A stretch of DNA of 34,041 nt from Bremia lactucae (GCF_004359215.1 NC_090617.1:4820958-4854998); one strand, 5' to 3'. Positions 1 to 10,019 are shown, counted from the first letter of the stretch. Notes: generated from the sequence alone by a model not told the origin. Numbers and translations are program-made.

Positions 1-3000
1 GGGAAAGGTACTGTCAAGCTTAGCGGAACGGACGGAAGACGCATCAAGATGATGGAAGTGCTTTACATTCCTGGACTTGACAGGCGATTGCTCTCGGTAG
101 GGAAGCTTGCTGAGAACGGTCTTACCGTGGAGTTTCAGCGTTCTACATGCGTCATCAGAAGCACGACTTGTGCGATTGCGTCAGGCAAGAAGGTTGGCAA
201 GGCGTACATGCTAGAGTGCGAGCAAGATCAGGCTTGTTTTGTGGAGTATGCCGGGACTGACAGTCAGTGGGAGCTATGGCACGCTCGCATGGGACACTGC
301 AGTGAGAGCGCTATGGCGAAGACACAGCGGGCTACAAACGGTATACCAACCGTAAACCGTACAACCAAGACATTGTGTGGTGGTTGCTCAAAAGGGAAGC
401 ATTCAATTGAATCTTTCCCGTCACGATCGGTGACGAAGACTTCGCGTGTGCTCGAACTCGTACACACTGATGTGATGGGACCAATGAGAACGCTATCAAA
501 GGGTGGTGCGAGGTACATTCTGACTTTCGTGGATGATTTTTCAAGATACGTCGCCGTATACTCTGCACGCAAGAGAAGCAGGTGCAAACCGCTTCCTCGC
601 TGTGATAGGGTGTGTGCTAAGTAGAACGTGGCCGCATTGCGACGTGCCCGTCTACACTTGAAGTGTCTGCGCTCAGACAATGGAACAGAGTTCGTGAATA
701 AGACGGTTGCGGAATTGTGCAGACGGAATGGAATCATGCATCAGCGTACCGTACCGTACAGCCCACAGCAGAACGGTGTTGCAGAACGCATGAACCGTAC
801 TATTATGGAGAAGGCACTCAGCATGCTGCACTACAAAGGTGTATCTACGGAGTGGTGGGCGGAATCTGTAAGTACAGCTGTGTACTTGATCAACCGTTCC
901 ACGAACACAGAGCGCTCGAATATGATGCCGTACAAGGTTGGTTTCAAGGTGAAACCACAAATGGAAACACTTGCGAGTGTTCAAATCCGAAGGGTACGCT
1001 CACGTCAACGACGCGAAGCGTACAAAACTCGAGCCCAAGAGCTTCAGGTGTATGTTTCTTGGATACGCTGAAAGCACAAAGGGATATCGTGTTTATGACC
1101 TGGATGCTTTAAAGGTCAAGGTGTTGCGCTCGGTGAAGCTAGACGAGCGTGAAGTGGTTGGAATTTATGAGTCACCCTCGTCGCAACCTCACACGACGGT
1201 CATACACGCGACCAAGGACGCTGACGATAGAACGGTTCCGACGCGAATGGAACAAGTACCGATGTCAGATGAGCCGATAGAGGGCATTAAGGAATCCGTT
1301 CCGGATGCTGAGATGAACGAGGCAGAAGAGGAGCAGAGCATTGTAATGTTACCGCCATTGCCGAACAGTCCAGATATTATCGGCCGTGAGATTGCACCAT
1401 ACCGCTCTCAGCCGCAAGCGTACCAAGAAGAACGACTGGTTTTTCACCCGGAAGCGGAACGATCACGACGAATTCGTGAGCCGGTACTTCTGCTACAAAT
1501 TGAGTCAAGTTATGATGGACATCTTCAGTCGGAAGGTAGTGACGGTCCGCCGTCTCCAAAGCGTGCTCGTATCGATGAAGACGGACTCATCGCGGAAGCT
1601 GTTATGGCGTATGTGGCAAACATTGATGACGCCGTGGACGTGCCAACGACGTACGCGGAGGCAATATCCAGCCACGAATCTGATGAGTGGCGAAAAGCAA
1701 TGGAAGCAGAGTTATGTTCTCACCAACATAACGCTACATGGAGACTGGTACCGCGCGGAGCGTCTACGCGTACCATCGGCTGTCGCTGGGTGTTCGCCAA
1801 GAAGCGTGACGAAAATGGTCGCGTGATTCGCTACAAGGCACGCTTGGTAGCGAAGGGTTTCAAGCAAAAGTACGGTGTGGACTTTTTTGAGACGTATTCG
1901 CCGGTGGCGAATATGAACTCAATTCGCGTGGTTCTAGCGGTGTGTGTGGCGTTGCAGTACGTCATGGAACAGTTAGACGCGGATACAGCGTTCCTGAATA
2001 GTAAACTTATGGACCGGGTCTACATGGAGATCCCAAATGGTATCAAGAACGCTGATGGCCAAGTGTGTCTACTGAACAAGGCTATATACGGTTTGAAGCA
2101 GGCAGCAAGCGCGTGGAACAAAACCATTCACCATGTTTTCCTGAAAAACGGTTTTAAGAGCTGTGGAGCAGACCAGTGCGTATATGTCAAGCATTCTAAA
2201 AGCGGCTTCGTGTACCTGTGTCTGTACGTCGACGACATGATTATCGCAGCCAAGACGAGCGATGAAATTCGTGAAGTAAAGGATGCTCTTAAAGCCGCCT
2301 TCAAGATGAAGGAGCTCGGTGAAGCAAAATTTATTTTAGGGATGGAGATTTTTCATGACCTAAGGGCACGTACGCTTATGATCAAGCAGACACGGTACAT
2401 TGGCGACGTTGCAAAACGGTTCGGCCAGGAGAATGCCAAGTCTGTGGACAATCCACGCGCATCGGGTTTGAAGCTGTCAAAGGAACAATCACCTAGAACG
2501 GATTCAGAGCGTGCTGAGATGCGGTCGAGACCTTACCGCTCTCTCATCGGGTGTCTTCTTTATATCACGACGTGTACGCGCCCGGATGTCGCTTTCGTGG
2601 TGACACAGCTATCAAGATTTCTGGAAAATCCGGGGTTGCTGCATTGGAAGGCTGCAATTCGCGTGCTTCGATACCTGAAGACGACTCGCGAGTATGGTAT
2701 TCTGTATGAAGGTGGTATGGGAACGGTCACGGTTGAAGCATACTCAGACGCTGACTGGGGAACGAACATCGACAACAGGCGTTCCGTGTCAGGCATCATG
2801 GTCATAATGGGAACGCCCCGGTAGTGTTTAAGTCCAAGGTTCAGAGGACTGTTGCACTAAGCTCTGCTGAGGCGGAGTACATGGCGCTGAGTTTGTGTGT
2901 GCAGGAGGTGCTATGGTTGCGTGCAATGCTTAAGGACATGGGGTACGAGCAAAGGAAAGCTACGCAGATATGGGAGGACAACCAAGGAGCGATCGCGTTG

Positions 3001-3211
3001 GCCAAAAACGCTGGCTACAACTCAAGGACGAAGCATATTGATATCAAGCACCACTTCACACGCGAGAACGTGGAGAGCGATAAAGGTTCAAGTCGACTAC
3101 GTGGACACCAAGAACCAACTGGCCGACTTGTTGACGAAGGCGCTTGGAACGAAGACGCTCAAGTTCTTATGCGAGAAGAGTGGTATCAAGAAAAAGGTTG
3201 CCATGCATTAG
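1..3211 (+). pseudogene. Copia-1 pol pseudogene (integrase, RT, RNase H)
   Basis: The frame is open from base 1 (frame 1), so the true start lies left of the window. Visible parts: the integrase zinc region (WHARMGH ... CGGC, about 275-390), integrase core (LVHTDVMGPM, RSDNGTEFVN, QQNGVAERMNRT), RT (YSPVANMNS, YVDDMIIAA near 2227-2253), and RNase H (AYSDADWG, AEAEYMALS, EDNQGAIA). The breaks are a disrupted stretch with a TAG at 622-624, a +1 shift near 969, a -1 shift near 2809 producing a TAG at 2822-2824, and a shift near 3075-3085. The final frame ends with TAG at 3209-3211. The encoded polyprotein would copy and insert the element; here it cannot be made. Confidence 0.9.
563..656 (+). 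repeat. 94-bp segment matching the 3' end of the window's Gypsy LTR
   Basis: This stretch inside the Copia-1 integrase matches the last 94 bp of the solo Gypsy LTR (12776-12869), with about a dozen differences and both ending in CTACA. Related sequence is in the LTRs at 11559-12079 and 29278-29425 (minus strand). It coincides with the point where the integrase frame is lost: the interval between the conserved VAVY and LKCLRSDNG motifs is 96 nt here, against about 75 nt in the intact Copia copy. Confidence 0.75.
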
Positions 3212-3269
3212 CGGTGAGTGGGAGTGTTGGTATTGCACCGCTTAGAATTGAAGTTAACATGGTTTGGGA

Positions 3270-3427
3270 CTATTGTAATTTGCTCAAGTGGTTAAGACGT
3301 GGGGGTAAACGTTCTAGCAACTTGGCGCGAGTTCAATTCCGACAATGGTAAAGTTGAAAATCGGTATCTGGTGTTTGGGGTTCACCAGGGCTTCGCTCCC
3401 CCGAAGTCACGTCCCCTGCCATCTTTT
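3270..3427 (+). mobile_element. tRNA-derived SINE-like unit
   Basis: A tRNA-like head is visible. A 7-bp acceptor-type stem pairs 3270-3276 with 3342-3348 (one G-T pair). An A-box-like TTGCTCAAGTGG lies near 3280 and a B-box-like AGTTCAATTCC at 3330-3340. A TTTT run, the usual Pol III stop, is at 3424-3427. The T-stem does not pair properly and the anticodon arm is poor, so this is not a working tRNA. tRNA-derived SINEs are known in Phytophthora; family membership here is not tested. Confidence 0.5.
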
Positions 3428-3719
3428 ATTTTTAGGTTATCATTTGTAAGAACTGTTTTTACTTAGCGTAATTACCAACCTGCTTGGACCAATCAATGAG
3501 GTTAAGAAAATGAGTGGAGCAGAAAAGTGTTAGACAAATTTACTCAATAAATATCACTTCGGATTTTGTCCTCTACTCCACAGTTATCTACTCAACACTT
3601 TGCCCGTTTGCAAGTGTACCACCGATGCCGGTAAAAGTTATCGATAAAGAATTCCATTTCATCCTTACCAGGCTTGTGAAGCCTGGATGAGTTGAATAAT
3701 GGAATATGATATTAATCGT
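3428..3719. other. Gene-free repeat-rich stretch with hairpins
   Basis: No gene is seen. It holds an 8-bp-stem hairpin at 3668-3686 (CCAGGCTT/AAGCCTGG) and the left part of a 7-bp hairpin at 3718-3737 (GTTGGTC/GACCAAC). A 17-bp direct repeat with one mismatch (3487-3503 and 3731-3747) suggests debris of a small element, possibly the missing Copia LTR region. Confidence 0.4.
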
Positions 3720-4375
3720 TGGTCATACGAGACCAACCAATGAGGTTTCTCTTAGAAGGTAATCAAGGCCTCTTTTCAGGAGCAGATCGCAACGTATTGT
3801 GGTCTCAGTCCTGTTGGCTCCTGTTAACATTAATCTAAACTTTGGTATGGAAGCGATCCCTAGATTCATTCCTTTCTGGTGATGCGAACGAGCACCACCA
3901 GCAGCACTCTTACCATTGCGACCACGTAGTTCCTGGTGATGCATACTAACGTCACCAGAGTTGTCATCGCCCTCGGAGTCATCCGATGATGACTACCCAC
4001 CAAAGAGATTCAACGCGTTAAGCAACCTCGTCATCACTTTTTTTGTTAGTCACGTTAGAACCCAAAGGTTTAACGGACTCGGCCCCGGCCCCGGGTGATC
4101 CGGCGGTCTTCTCAGTCGCCACTGAGTCGGGCGATGCAGGTGACTTGGACCAGTCACCTACAATTGGGGAAGCAGGTGACTATTCCCCGTCATCTGCAAT
4201 GTCATCAACAGATGACATACCCCAGTCACATCCAACGGGAGTAGGAAGTGGCATATCCCCGCAGTAGACGCATTAGCGTCTACGGAAACATTTGCCCACT
4301 GACAGCTACACTGATCCGTGCAGCTGCCAGCTTAGCGGCCTCGCGGCCGACGGACACAGACTTGTTTGTCGCCAT
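3720..4375 (-). pseudogene. Degraded ORF, retroelement gag-like N-terminus
   Basis: On the minus strand an ATG at 4375 opens a 31-codon stretch beginning MATNKSVSVGREAAKL. After a frame change, a second stretch (from about 4254 down) is rich in S, P, D and G with one in-frame TAG. A third stretch (to 3723) carries HHQELRGRNGK and a related RSHHQKG. Low-complexity acidic and Ser/Pro-rich sequence followed by His/Arg/Gly-rich sequence fits a retrotransposon gag N-terminus. No diagnostic domain is present, so the identity is inference. The plus-strand ORF at 4043-4267 covers the same low-complexity bases and is probably its shadow. Confidence 0.35.
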
Positions 4376-4407
4376 CTTGATTCTAGAAAAAAATCATAAT
4401 GCCAATA

Positions 4408-4502
4408 AAATCGGTATTAAGATTAAAATCACTATGCAATAAATCGGTAGTTTGACTAAATTTATTGTTCAAAATCGGTATCTTGATTAAAAATAATGCA
4501 AA
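4408..4502 (+). repeat. Imperfect ~32-bp tandem repeat, three units
   Basis: Units begin with AAATCGGTA at 4408, 4441 and 4472 and are about 31-33 bp long. Each continues with an AT-rich stretch containing GA(C/T)TAAA. The core AAATCGGTATC also occurs once at about 3357, just after the SINE-like tRNA head. Confidence 0.6.
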
Positions 4503-4572
4503 TTCCAGGAAAAGACTTAGTATTTCCTGTCACGATACATCTGTCACTATAGATACTGCTGGTTGCGAAGGA

Positions 4573-5072
4573 TGTAACGGGGTGTCCCGGTACATAAGTA
4601 TTATTTTCTATAAGAGGAATAATTAATATTTTTTCCTATAAAAGGAAATGAATAAAGAAGTACAAAATTATTATCTTAAGATTTTGGACTTAAATAGTTC
4701 CAATAATACCAAATTTGGTATTATTGATGAAATGAGGCATTAGCTGTATTGATTAGTTGATTTACGTTTTAATCAACCCCTCCAATCGTTCCAAGCCACG
4801 ATTGTGCGGTGCGCAAAGAGGCGCCATAATTAGTTAGATATTAATATAAGAAGTTCAGTAGTAGGTAGAAGATCGTTACGTAGAAAACTAATTTTACTTC
4901 TCCCTAATTCTAATCCATTGAATTACCTTTGGAAGCTAAAGACCCTTAGCTACCTAAAAATTTCTCTCTGTACTATTGTGTACGTTAAGTTTCGAGGCAC
5001 CCTACCTACACTGTAATCAGTCTAAGGTTAACTAGTGCTGAACTGTACTAGTGAAAAAGGTGCCTCGATACA
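4573..5072 (+). repeat. LTR copy A (TGTAACG...CGATACA), about 500 bp
   Basis: It starts TGTAACGGGGTGTCCCGGTACA and ends GGTGCCTCGATACA, giving near-inverted termini. It is clearly related along its length to copy B (5240-5747) and to the fragment at about 26600-26837. Shared landmarks include a GCGGTGCGCAAAGAG-type block and CCTTTGG.AA.CTAA. No matching 5-bp duplication was seen around this copy. Confidence 0.65.
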
Positions 5073-5239
5073 GTGTCTATGTTATCTAAGGGCAATTCCG
5101 TTGCAAGACGCAAAGGACGTTTATGCTTCCGAACGCGATTCATTCGACATACTCATGCCCAATGTAACCATGAGAAATTTGCAATTATTGAGTCAACGTA
5201 CAGAGGTTAAGAATGCTCATAGTGGGGATGCAATATACC
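5073..5239. other. 167-bp spacer between LTR copies A and B
   Basis: This is the only sequence between two same-orientation LTR copies. An open frame (5035-5244) runs from the end of copy A through it but resembles nothing I recognise. If A and B are the two ends of one element, this would be the whole internal region of a miniature LTR element (TRIM). Confidence 0.35.
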
Positions 5240-5747
5240 TTTAACGGAGCGTGCCTTTACATAATATTTTTTAAAAGGTATAATAGATGTCGTTTCCTAT
5301 TGAAGAAAATAGTATAGGAGTATGAAATTATTACTAATAAAAGGTTTTACTTAACATCCCTAATATTACTGTATACGGGAGTATTGTAGCAACAAGACAA
5401 CAGTTCTGTTAATTGGTTGAGCTTAAGACTAAATCAATTTGACCACTCGCCGCTAGATGCACGAAAGAGCGGTGCGCAAGAAGTCGCCATTCATTGTTTT
5501 TTGTCAATGCATTAAAGGCAGAAGATTAAAGGATCGTTTCGTAGGGACTTAAATATATCCATACAATTTTACTTTCTCCATACACTAAGCCTTCTTATCA
5601 TCGACCTTTGGTAACTAAGACTCTTTAGCTACCTAAAACATTTCGTTGCATGCGTGTACGTAAAGTATTCGAAGGCACCTCACCTTCACTTTATCAGTAC
5701 AGCTTGGCTGGTACTAAAGAAGTACTAGCGAAAGGTGTTCCGTTACA
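5240..5747 (+). repeat. LTR copy B, about 508 bp
   Basis: It begins TTTAACGGAGCGTGCC (decayed from TGTAACGG) and ends TGTTCCGTTACA. The flanks ATACC (5235-5239) and GTACC (5748-5752) match at four of five bases, so it may be a solo LTR with a mutated target duplication. It is well diverged from copy A, so both are old. Confidence 0.6.
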
Positions 5748-5871
5748 GTACCTTCCAAAAATGACAAAGTAATCTTCTCATGGAAGGCCAGCGAGCAGAT
5801 TCAGCTCTACATGATCGTCTCAGCTAGAGCTCATACTTTAAATGAGATTGTCTGACGAGTGCTGCGCTCCG
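5748..5871. other. Unassigned 124 bp between LTR copy B and the truncated Gypsy 3' LTR
   Basis: No feature is recognised. It does not match the 3' portion of the complete Gypsy LTR copies, so it marks where the Gypsy 3' LTR was cut off or replaced. Confidence 0.4.
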
Positions 5872-6194
5872 CGTAGTTTTCAGAATGATTTATATCCAAT
5901 CGTATTGATATATAACTACCTATTTTCAACCAATCATAAAATGTCATCTATGTAGATAACACTTACTATGTATTGCGAGCGTATCTTTCTAGATACCTCG
6001 CGTAACGGATGCCGCTAGCCGTCATCCTCTTAATGTGAATGCACCTAAGTGCATCACATACACAAAGGTGGGTCACAATGTGAATCACACATAAGTGGTG
6101 GGTCTCATTACTTAAGTAATTGACCATCCTCTTTAATACACAAAGTGTACTTAACGGGGACTGTGTAACATAAGGGCAACTTGAGCCCGTTACA
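5872..6194 (-). repeat. Gypsy 3' LTR, truncated
   Basis: Read on the minus strand it starts TGTAACGGGCTCAAGTTG at 6194 and matches the first ~320 bp of the solo LTR at 12335-12869. Shared blocks include the TGATGCAC.TAGGTGCAT palindrome, GGATGACGGC and the ATCTAGAAAG.ATACGCTCGC block. Similarity stops near the ATTCTGAAAACTA block at about 5872. Confidence 0.85.
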
Positions 6195-6210
6195 CCATCG
6201 CCCCCTTTAA
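6195..6210 (-). promoter_or_regulatory. Gypsy polypurine tract
   Basis: On the minus strand the 16 bases immediately before the 3' LTR read TTAAAGGGGGCGATGG, a purine run positioned exactly where plus-strand priming occurs in LTR elements. It fixes both the orientation and the LTR boundary at 6194/6195. Confidence 0.8.
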
Positions 6211-6245
6211 GAACAAACTTACATTTTGCAAATTAGTCAAAAAGG

Positions 6246-7277
6246 ATGGAGGAACAGCGAGCTACTTTATACTCCGCTTAGTTCTCTCATTCACTCTTGC
6301 TATCTGTGTCTTATACCTAGCCTAATATGCCAACCTAAAGGGGCAAATCTGATAGGTCGTCTGCGAAGACACCTAAACAACATAGCACAAAGCATACGCG
6401 CCGCATTATCGCGTCGCAATCGCTCTGTGCCACAGTTACAACGCCGACAGCTACTGCTGCTCTCGCGCCATTGACTGGGCCCACTATTGCAACACTCATT
6501 CCAAGTGTTCCGTTATCAACCTGAGTTGATGCCATAATGAAGTTAAAAGTCCAGCTACTTGACATCATTTAGATTATAAAGACTTACTAGCAGCTTCAGG
6601 TTTCAAATAGACCTTTTGTACCTCAAAGTCTTCATGATGAAAAGATGTCTCCACTGAATGATCCGTCCCATGTTCACAGTGAGGATGTAGATCCGTCGTT
6701 CATTGTTGACCACAATGAGTCGACACCGTTGCCATCACTTTATAATAGTAATGTGGACACGAGCTAATGAGAAAGGATAATGTCGCAATATTGCCCATCG
6801 GAACTTCTCTCATTGCTCCAAACATGGAGACGACACAAAAATTTAATGCTGTCTCGTCGTCTGCGCTGACTAGCGCAGCGACCATTAATGAGAGCACTGC
6901 CCATAAAGGAGCAGCTGCTTCTCCGTTGGCCACAACGTCTTATGCTCAGACAATTATTCATAATGTTATTGACATAGAGAAAGCTGAGCTTAAAAGCTCC
7001 TCGAACGACTTCACAAGCCAGTCTTTTTAAACGTGGGTATGTGACGGACGGCATACCACTGATGCCCCCTCCATCTAAATGGCCTCGTGTAATCGGGCCA
7101 AGAGCGTCGCTCCTAGAGCGCGCTATCCTCGAGGCTCATAATTATTATGGCGTCTTTAGTTCATGGAAGGTTCAGGGGATATCGCTTTGGCGTATTCTTT
7201 TGATCCCTGTCGTGTTGCGTTACAATGAAACGCCCATGTGGAATCCACGCGCCACTTTCGTTTGCATTACGATATAA
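6246..7277 (+). pseudogene. Antisense coding-like remnant inside the Gypsy 3' region
   Basis: Plus-strand reading frames chain through this region despite stops and shifts. They run from an ATG at 6246 (MEEQRATLYSA, then stop), through 6344-6523 (TPTATAALAPLTGPTIATL), and about 6656-6766 (PSHVHSEDVDPSFIVDHNES). They continue at 6767-7024 (Ser/Ala/Thr-rich) and, via a one-base shift, 7041-7277 (PPPSKWPRVIGPRASLLERA). The stretch lies between the chromodomain and the polypurine tract, on the strand opposite to gag-pol. I do not recognise the protein. The length is roughly 300 codons, with an N-terminal basic part and a low-complexity middle. It could be an accessory antisense ORF of the element or captured sequence. 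Confidence 0.4.
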
Positions 7278-7384
7278 TAAATTAGCGGTCGCAGCAAATT
7301 AATTCCGCCCGCTTGCATGTGAAAGAATACATGGGCGGTACTGTACCCCCTGTTTCTTCTCACCACGCTACCCTGCTAGTCCAT

Positions 7385-7545
7385 TCGAGACAAGCGAAAA
7401 GAGCCTCAGGTGGTCCTCTTTTTCATAGGCAGTCACCAAACCGGGTACGTCAATCCGTAGGGTATCGATCGGTTCCCAAGAGTTGATACTCTTCTGGTAA
7501 CTTCTCTATTGGACGAGAACCTGATACCTATGCCTCACGGAGCGG
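7385..7545 (-). pseudogene. Gypsy chromodomain remnant
   Basis: Translated on the minus strand the segment reads RYQVLVQ, a stop, then NSWEPIDTLRIDVPGLV and AYEKEDHLRL. This is the usual YQVLVRWRG...SWEP pattern of oomycete Gypsy chromodomains. The TAG at 7508-7506 stands where the family has Trp or a neighbouring residue, so the domain is broken. Chromodomains direct integration towards particular histone marks. Confidence 0.75.
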
Positions 7546-7973
7546 TGAGCAAGCAACCTTCCAACAAGGAAGCGTTGGTTCCCACCCGCATCCATCAGTG
7601 CAGGCGACGCCCAATAGGAGTGGCGATCTCGCCCACCTACTCGCGGCTGCCTTTCCTTTGTCCTTTCAGTCGCAGGCGATAAGCGCTGTCGAACGACGTA
7701 TAGTGGATCTCGAGGGTCAAGTCTTCAGACTAACCTCGGATCTTTAGGATGCCCGCGCGAAGGTCGTCAGGATTATGAACGCCTGAAAATTCGGCTTGAC
7801 ATCCTGGAGAAGTTAATGCGAGGGAACCGCATTACGCGCATGGTATCCCTTGCTCACCGAGTACCTATCATGGTGGAAGGAGTCATTCAGCTGAATATTT
7901 TTCATCTTCATTGTCTCTCTCACCCGATCGACGCTATATTCACCTTCTCCGTCTCCCTCACCCGAACGACGCT

Positions 7974-9010
7974 CTACTCACAGTCAGCGGCACCATCGGT
8001 CTCCTTAGACGGATGGGGGCATGTGACCTCATCTGGGTCGACATACCGTTTCAGACGACAGACATAAAATACGGGGTGCGTCTTCATATACGGGGGTAGG
8101 GTGAGCCTATAATTTAGGTCTCCAGCCTCTTCTACCACCGTAAAGGGCTCAATGAAACGCGGCAAGTATCACCAGGTAGTACAGAAATTGCATTCTTATG
8201 TAGGTTAGCAGTACTTAATAGTACTTTTCACCCACTCTAAAGCGTTCATTATTTTTGCGACCGTTTCGGACCGCATATTCTTTTTGCTTGTCCTGTGCGC
8301 TTGGCATTGCTTCACGGACTTTACGTGTGATGGCTAATCGCTCATCTACAAAGCGTTGAGCCTCGCTCACGCTTTTAGCATCAAACTCGCCTATGATACC
8401 GCCAAGAGGTTGGTCATAAGGCGTAGTTTTATTGACCACTGCTAAACTGGCAGGGCCACCAGGGCAAGTTTCTGTCGTTGAGATGATACCCTCATGGGTC
8501 ATCGTCATATTGACGAAACTATGTCCCTCTTTCGCACCGAGCATAGTGAGGGGCCCTCCCCCACTAAGACTCGGGCTGCGCACAAACGAGACTGGCGTCC
8601 GAGGATGGCGCAGTCCGTTAATATAAAACGGTGTCTCACCCGTACTGGCGTGGACACTATTATTTATATCGAACTCCACAAAAGGCAATTGCTTGCTCCA
8701 CTCTTTAGGAGCTGCTATAGTGCGCAAGACATCCGCCACGACCCGATTGGCACGTTTGGTTTGGTCATCGGCCTGGAGATGATCTGCGGTCGACATGTGA
8801 AGCTTGCATCCTAGCAGCTCGAACACATGTCGCCAAAATCCAGACGTAAAACGTGGATCTCGGTTCGATACGATGGACTCGGGCATCCCGTGTAGTCGGT
8901 ATACATGATCCAGGAGCAAGAGAGCTGCCTCCATGCCTATGATTGATGTTTTACATGGTGCTAAATGCACCATTTTGATCAGTCTGTCTACAAAGACGAC
9001 TATAGACGAC
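7974..9010 (-). pseudogene. Gypsy integrase remnant
   Basis: The core reads VVFVDRLIKMVHLAP, HGMPESIVSNRDPRFTSGFW, then STADHLQADDQTKRANRVV and PFVEFDINNSVHAST. These are standard Ty3/Gypsy integrase blocks. The usual catalytic Glu in QTERVNR is Lys here, so the enzyme would be inactive even if expressed. A downstream segment (8165-7974) with RFIEPFTVVEE and THPVFYVCRLKRY is the region just before the chromodomain. The N-terminal HHCC zinc region is missing, removed by the deletion that joins RNase H to the core near 9000. Confidence 0.85.
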
Positions 9011-10014
9011 GCTAAAGGGCTTATCCGCGTCTGGCAATGCCAAGACCGGTGCCTCCACAAGAGACTGCTTCACTGATGTGAACGCATCTTCTTGTTCTTT
9101 AACCAAACCCATTCTGTGTCCTTTTTAAGGAGATCAGAAAAATGGTATTGTTTGCTCAGCATAATTCTTGCTATCCTTATGCAAGGAATTAGCGAGCCCT
9201 ATGAATTGGCGCAAATCTTTCACATCTGTGGGATTGGCCATTCCTTTACCGACTAAATCCTGTCTGAGTCTGCTCGTACACCATATGTATCTACGATGGA
9301 GCCCAGCACAGGTATCTCGGGGACCTTACTTAACGTACAGCTGGGCGTCCTCAAGTGTCTGCAACGCAGCGACTCTATTGCGGTCATCCCGACGTCGGCC
9401 CTACTATGCATGAATACATCGTCAAGGAATGACGCGCGTAAGCACGGTGCTGCCGCATCACATGAGCCACCACTCGGTTGAATGTCACTGGTGTGTTTTT
9501 CAAATCTTGGAGCATCCCGAGCCACTCTTAAGCATAGCGCTTGGAGTGCTTACAGCTATGTTGGCTACATCGAACTCTCTTATGAGTACCTAATAAAAGC
9601 CATCTTTTAGATCCAACACGAAAAAAATAATTGACTTTCCCATGGAATTCAACAAAAAATTCGCGGGATTGGTAATTGCGCCGGTATGGTCGCCGTGTTC
9701 AGCTTAATGTAAGAATGAACCACGCGCCATCCGCTTGTAGCTTTACGCACACCAAAGGATCCAGCTGCAGTGAGGCGATTTGCTCTCACGCACATATCCC
9801 GCCTTGGCTTGCTTGTCGAAGAACTCATCGATATAATCGACTTGTTCTTTCGGCAATGGCAATTGCCTGGTCGCACAATACTTGAGCCTAGGTTCAAGGT
9901 TAATTTTGTGCCCGACGCCCCTATCTGCTCGTTCATTTGCATGGGCTTCTCGTAGGGGCACATCGTTTCCGGTGTCCACGCCAGTCTGTCCATGGTTGGT
10001 GTTTTGCCAATCAT
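9005..10014 (-). pseudogene. Gypsy reverse transcriptase and RNase H fragment
   Basis: RT blocks are readable in shifting frames: PLPKEQVDYIDEFFDKQAKAG with VRESKSPH, then GGW/SGWRVVHSYIKLN and ATIPAQLPIPR. These are followed by DLKDGFY-stop-VLIRESDV (TAG at 9592-9590) and FLDDVFMHSRADVGM at the catalytic site. An RNase H start (KEQEDAFTSVKQSLVEAPVL, near 9100) runs to PFSVV and then jumps straight into the integrase core. Most of RNase H is therefore gone. Several frameshifts are present. Confidence 0.85.
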
Positions 10015-10019
10015 AGCAT

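Larger units (their letters stand above)
1..3264 (+). mobile_element. Ty1/Copia retrotransposon, left-truncated and decayed (Copia-1)
   Basis: Domain order is integrase, reverse transcriptase, RNase H, which is the Copia order. The window opens inside pol, just after where the protease would be. A purine-rich tract at 3211-3224 follows the pol stop, and a TGTTGGTATT start at 3225 looks like the beginning of the 3' LTR. That LTR is soon lost in other sequence (SINE-like unit from 3270), so its full length cannot be seen. The protein is similar throughout to the right-hand Copia element, so both belong to one oomycete Copia clade. Multiple frameshifts show it is dead. Confidence 0.9.

Noticed and set aside
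3270..3350. Functional tRNA gene
   Set aside because: The acceptor stem pairs, but the T-stem has mismatches and no sound anticodon arm forms, so it was called SINE-like instead.
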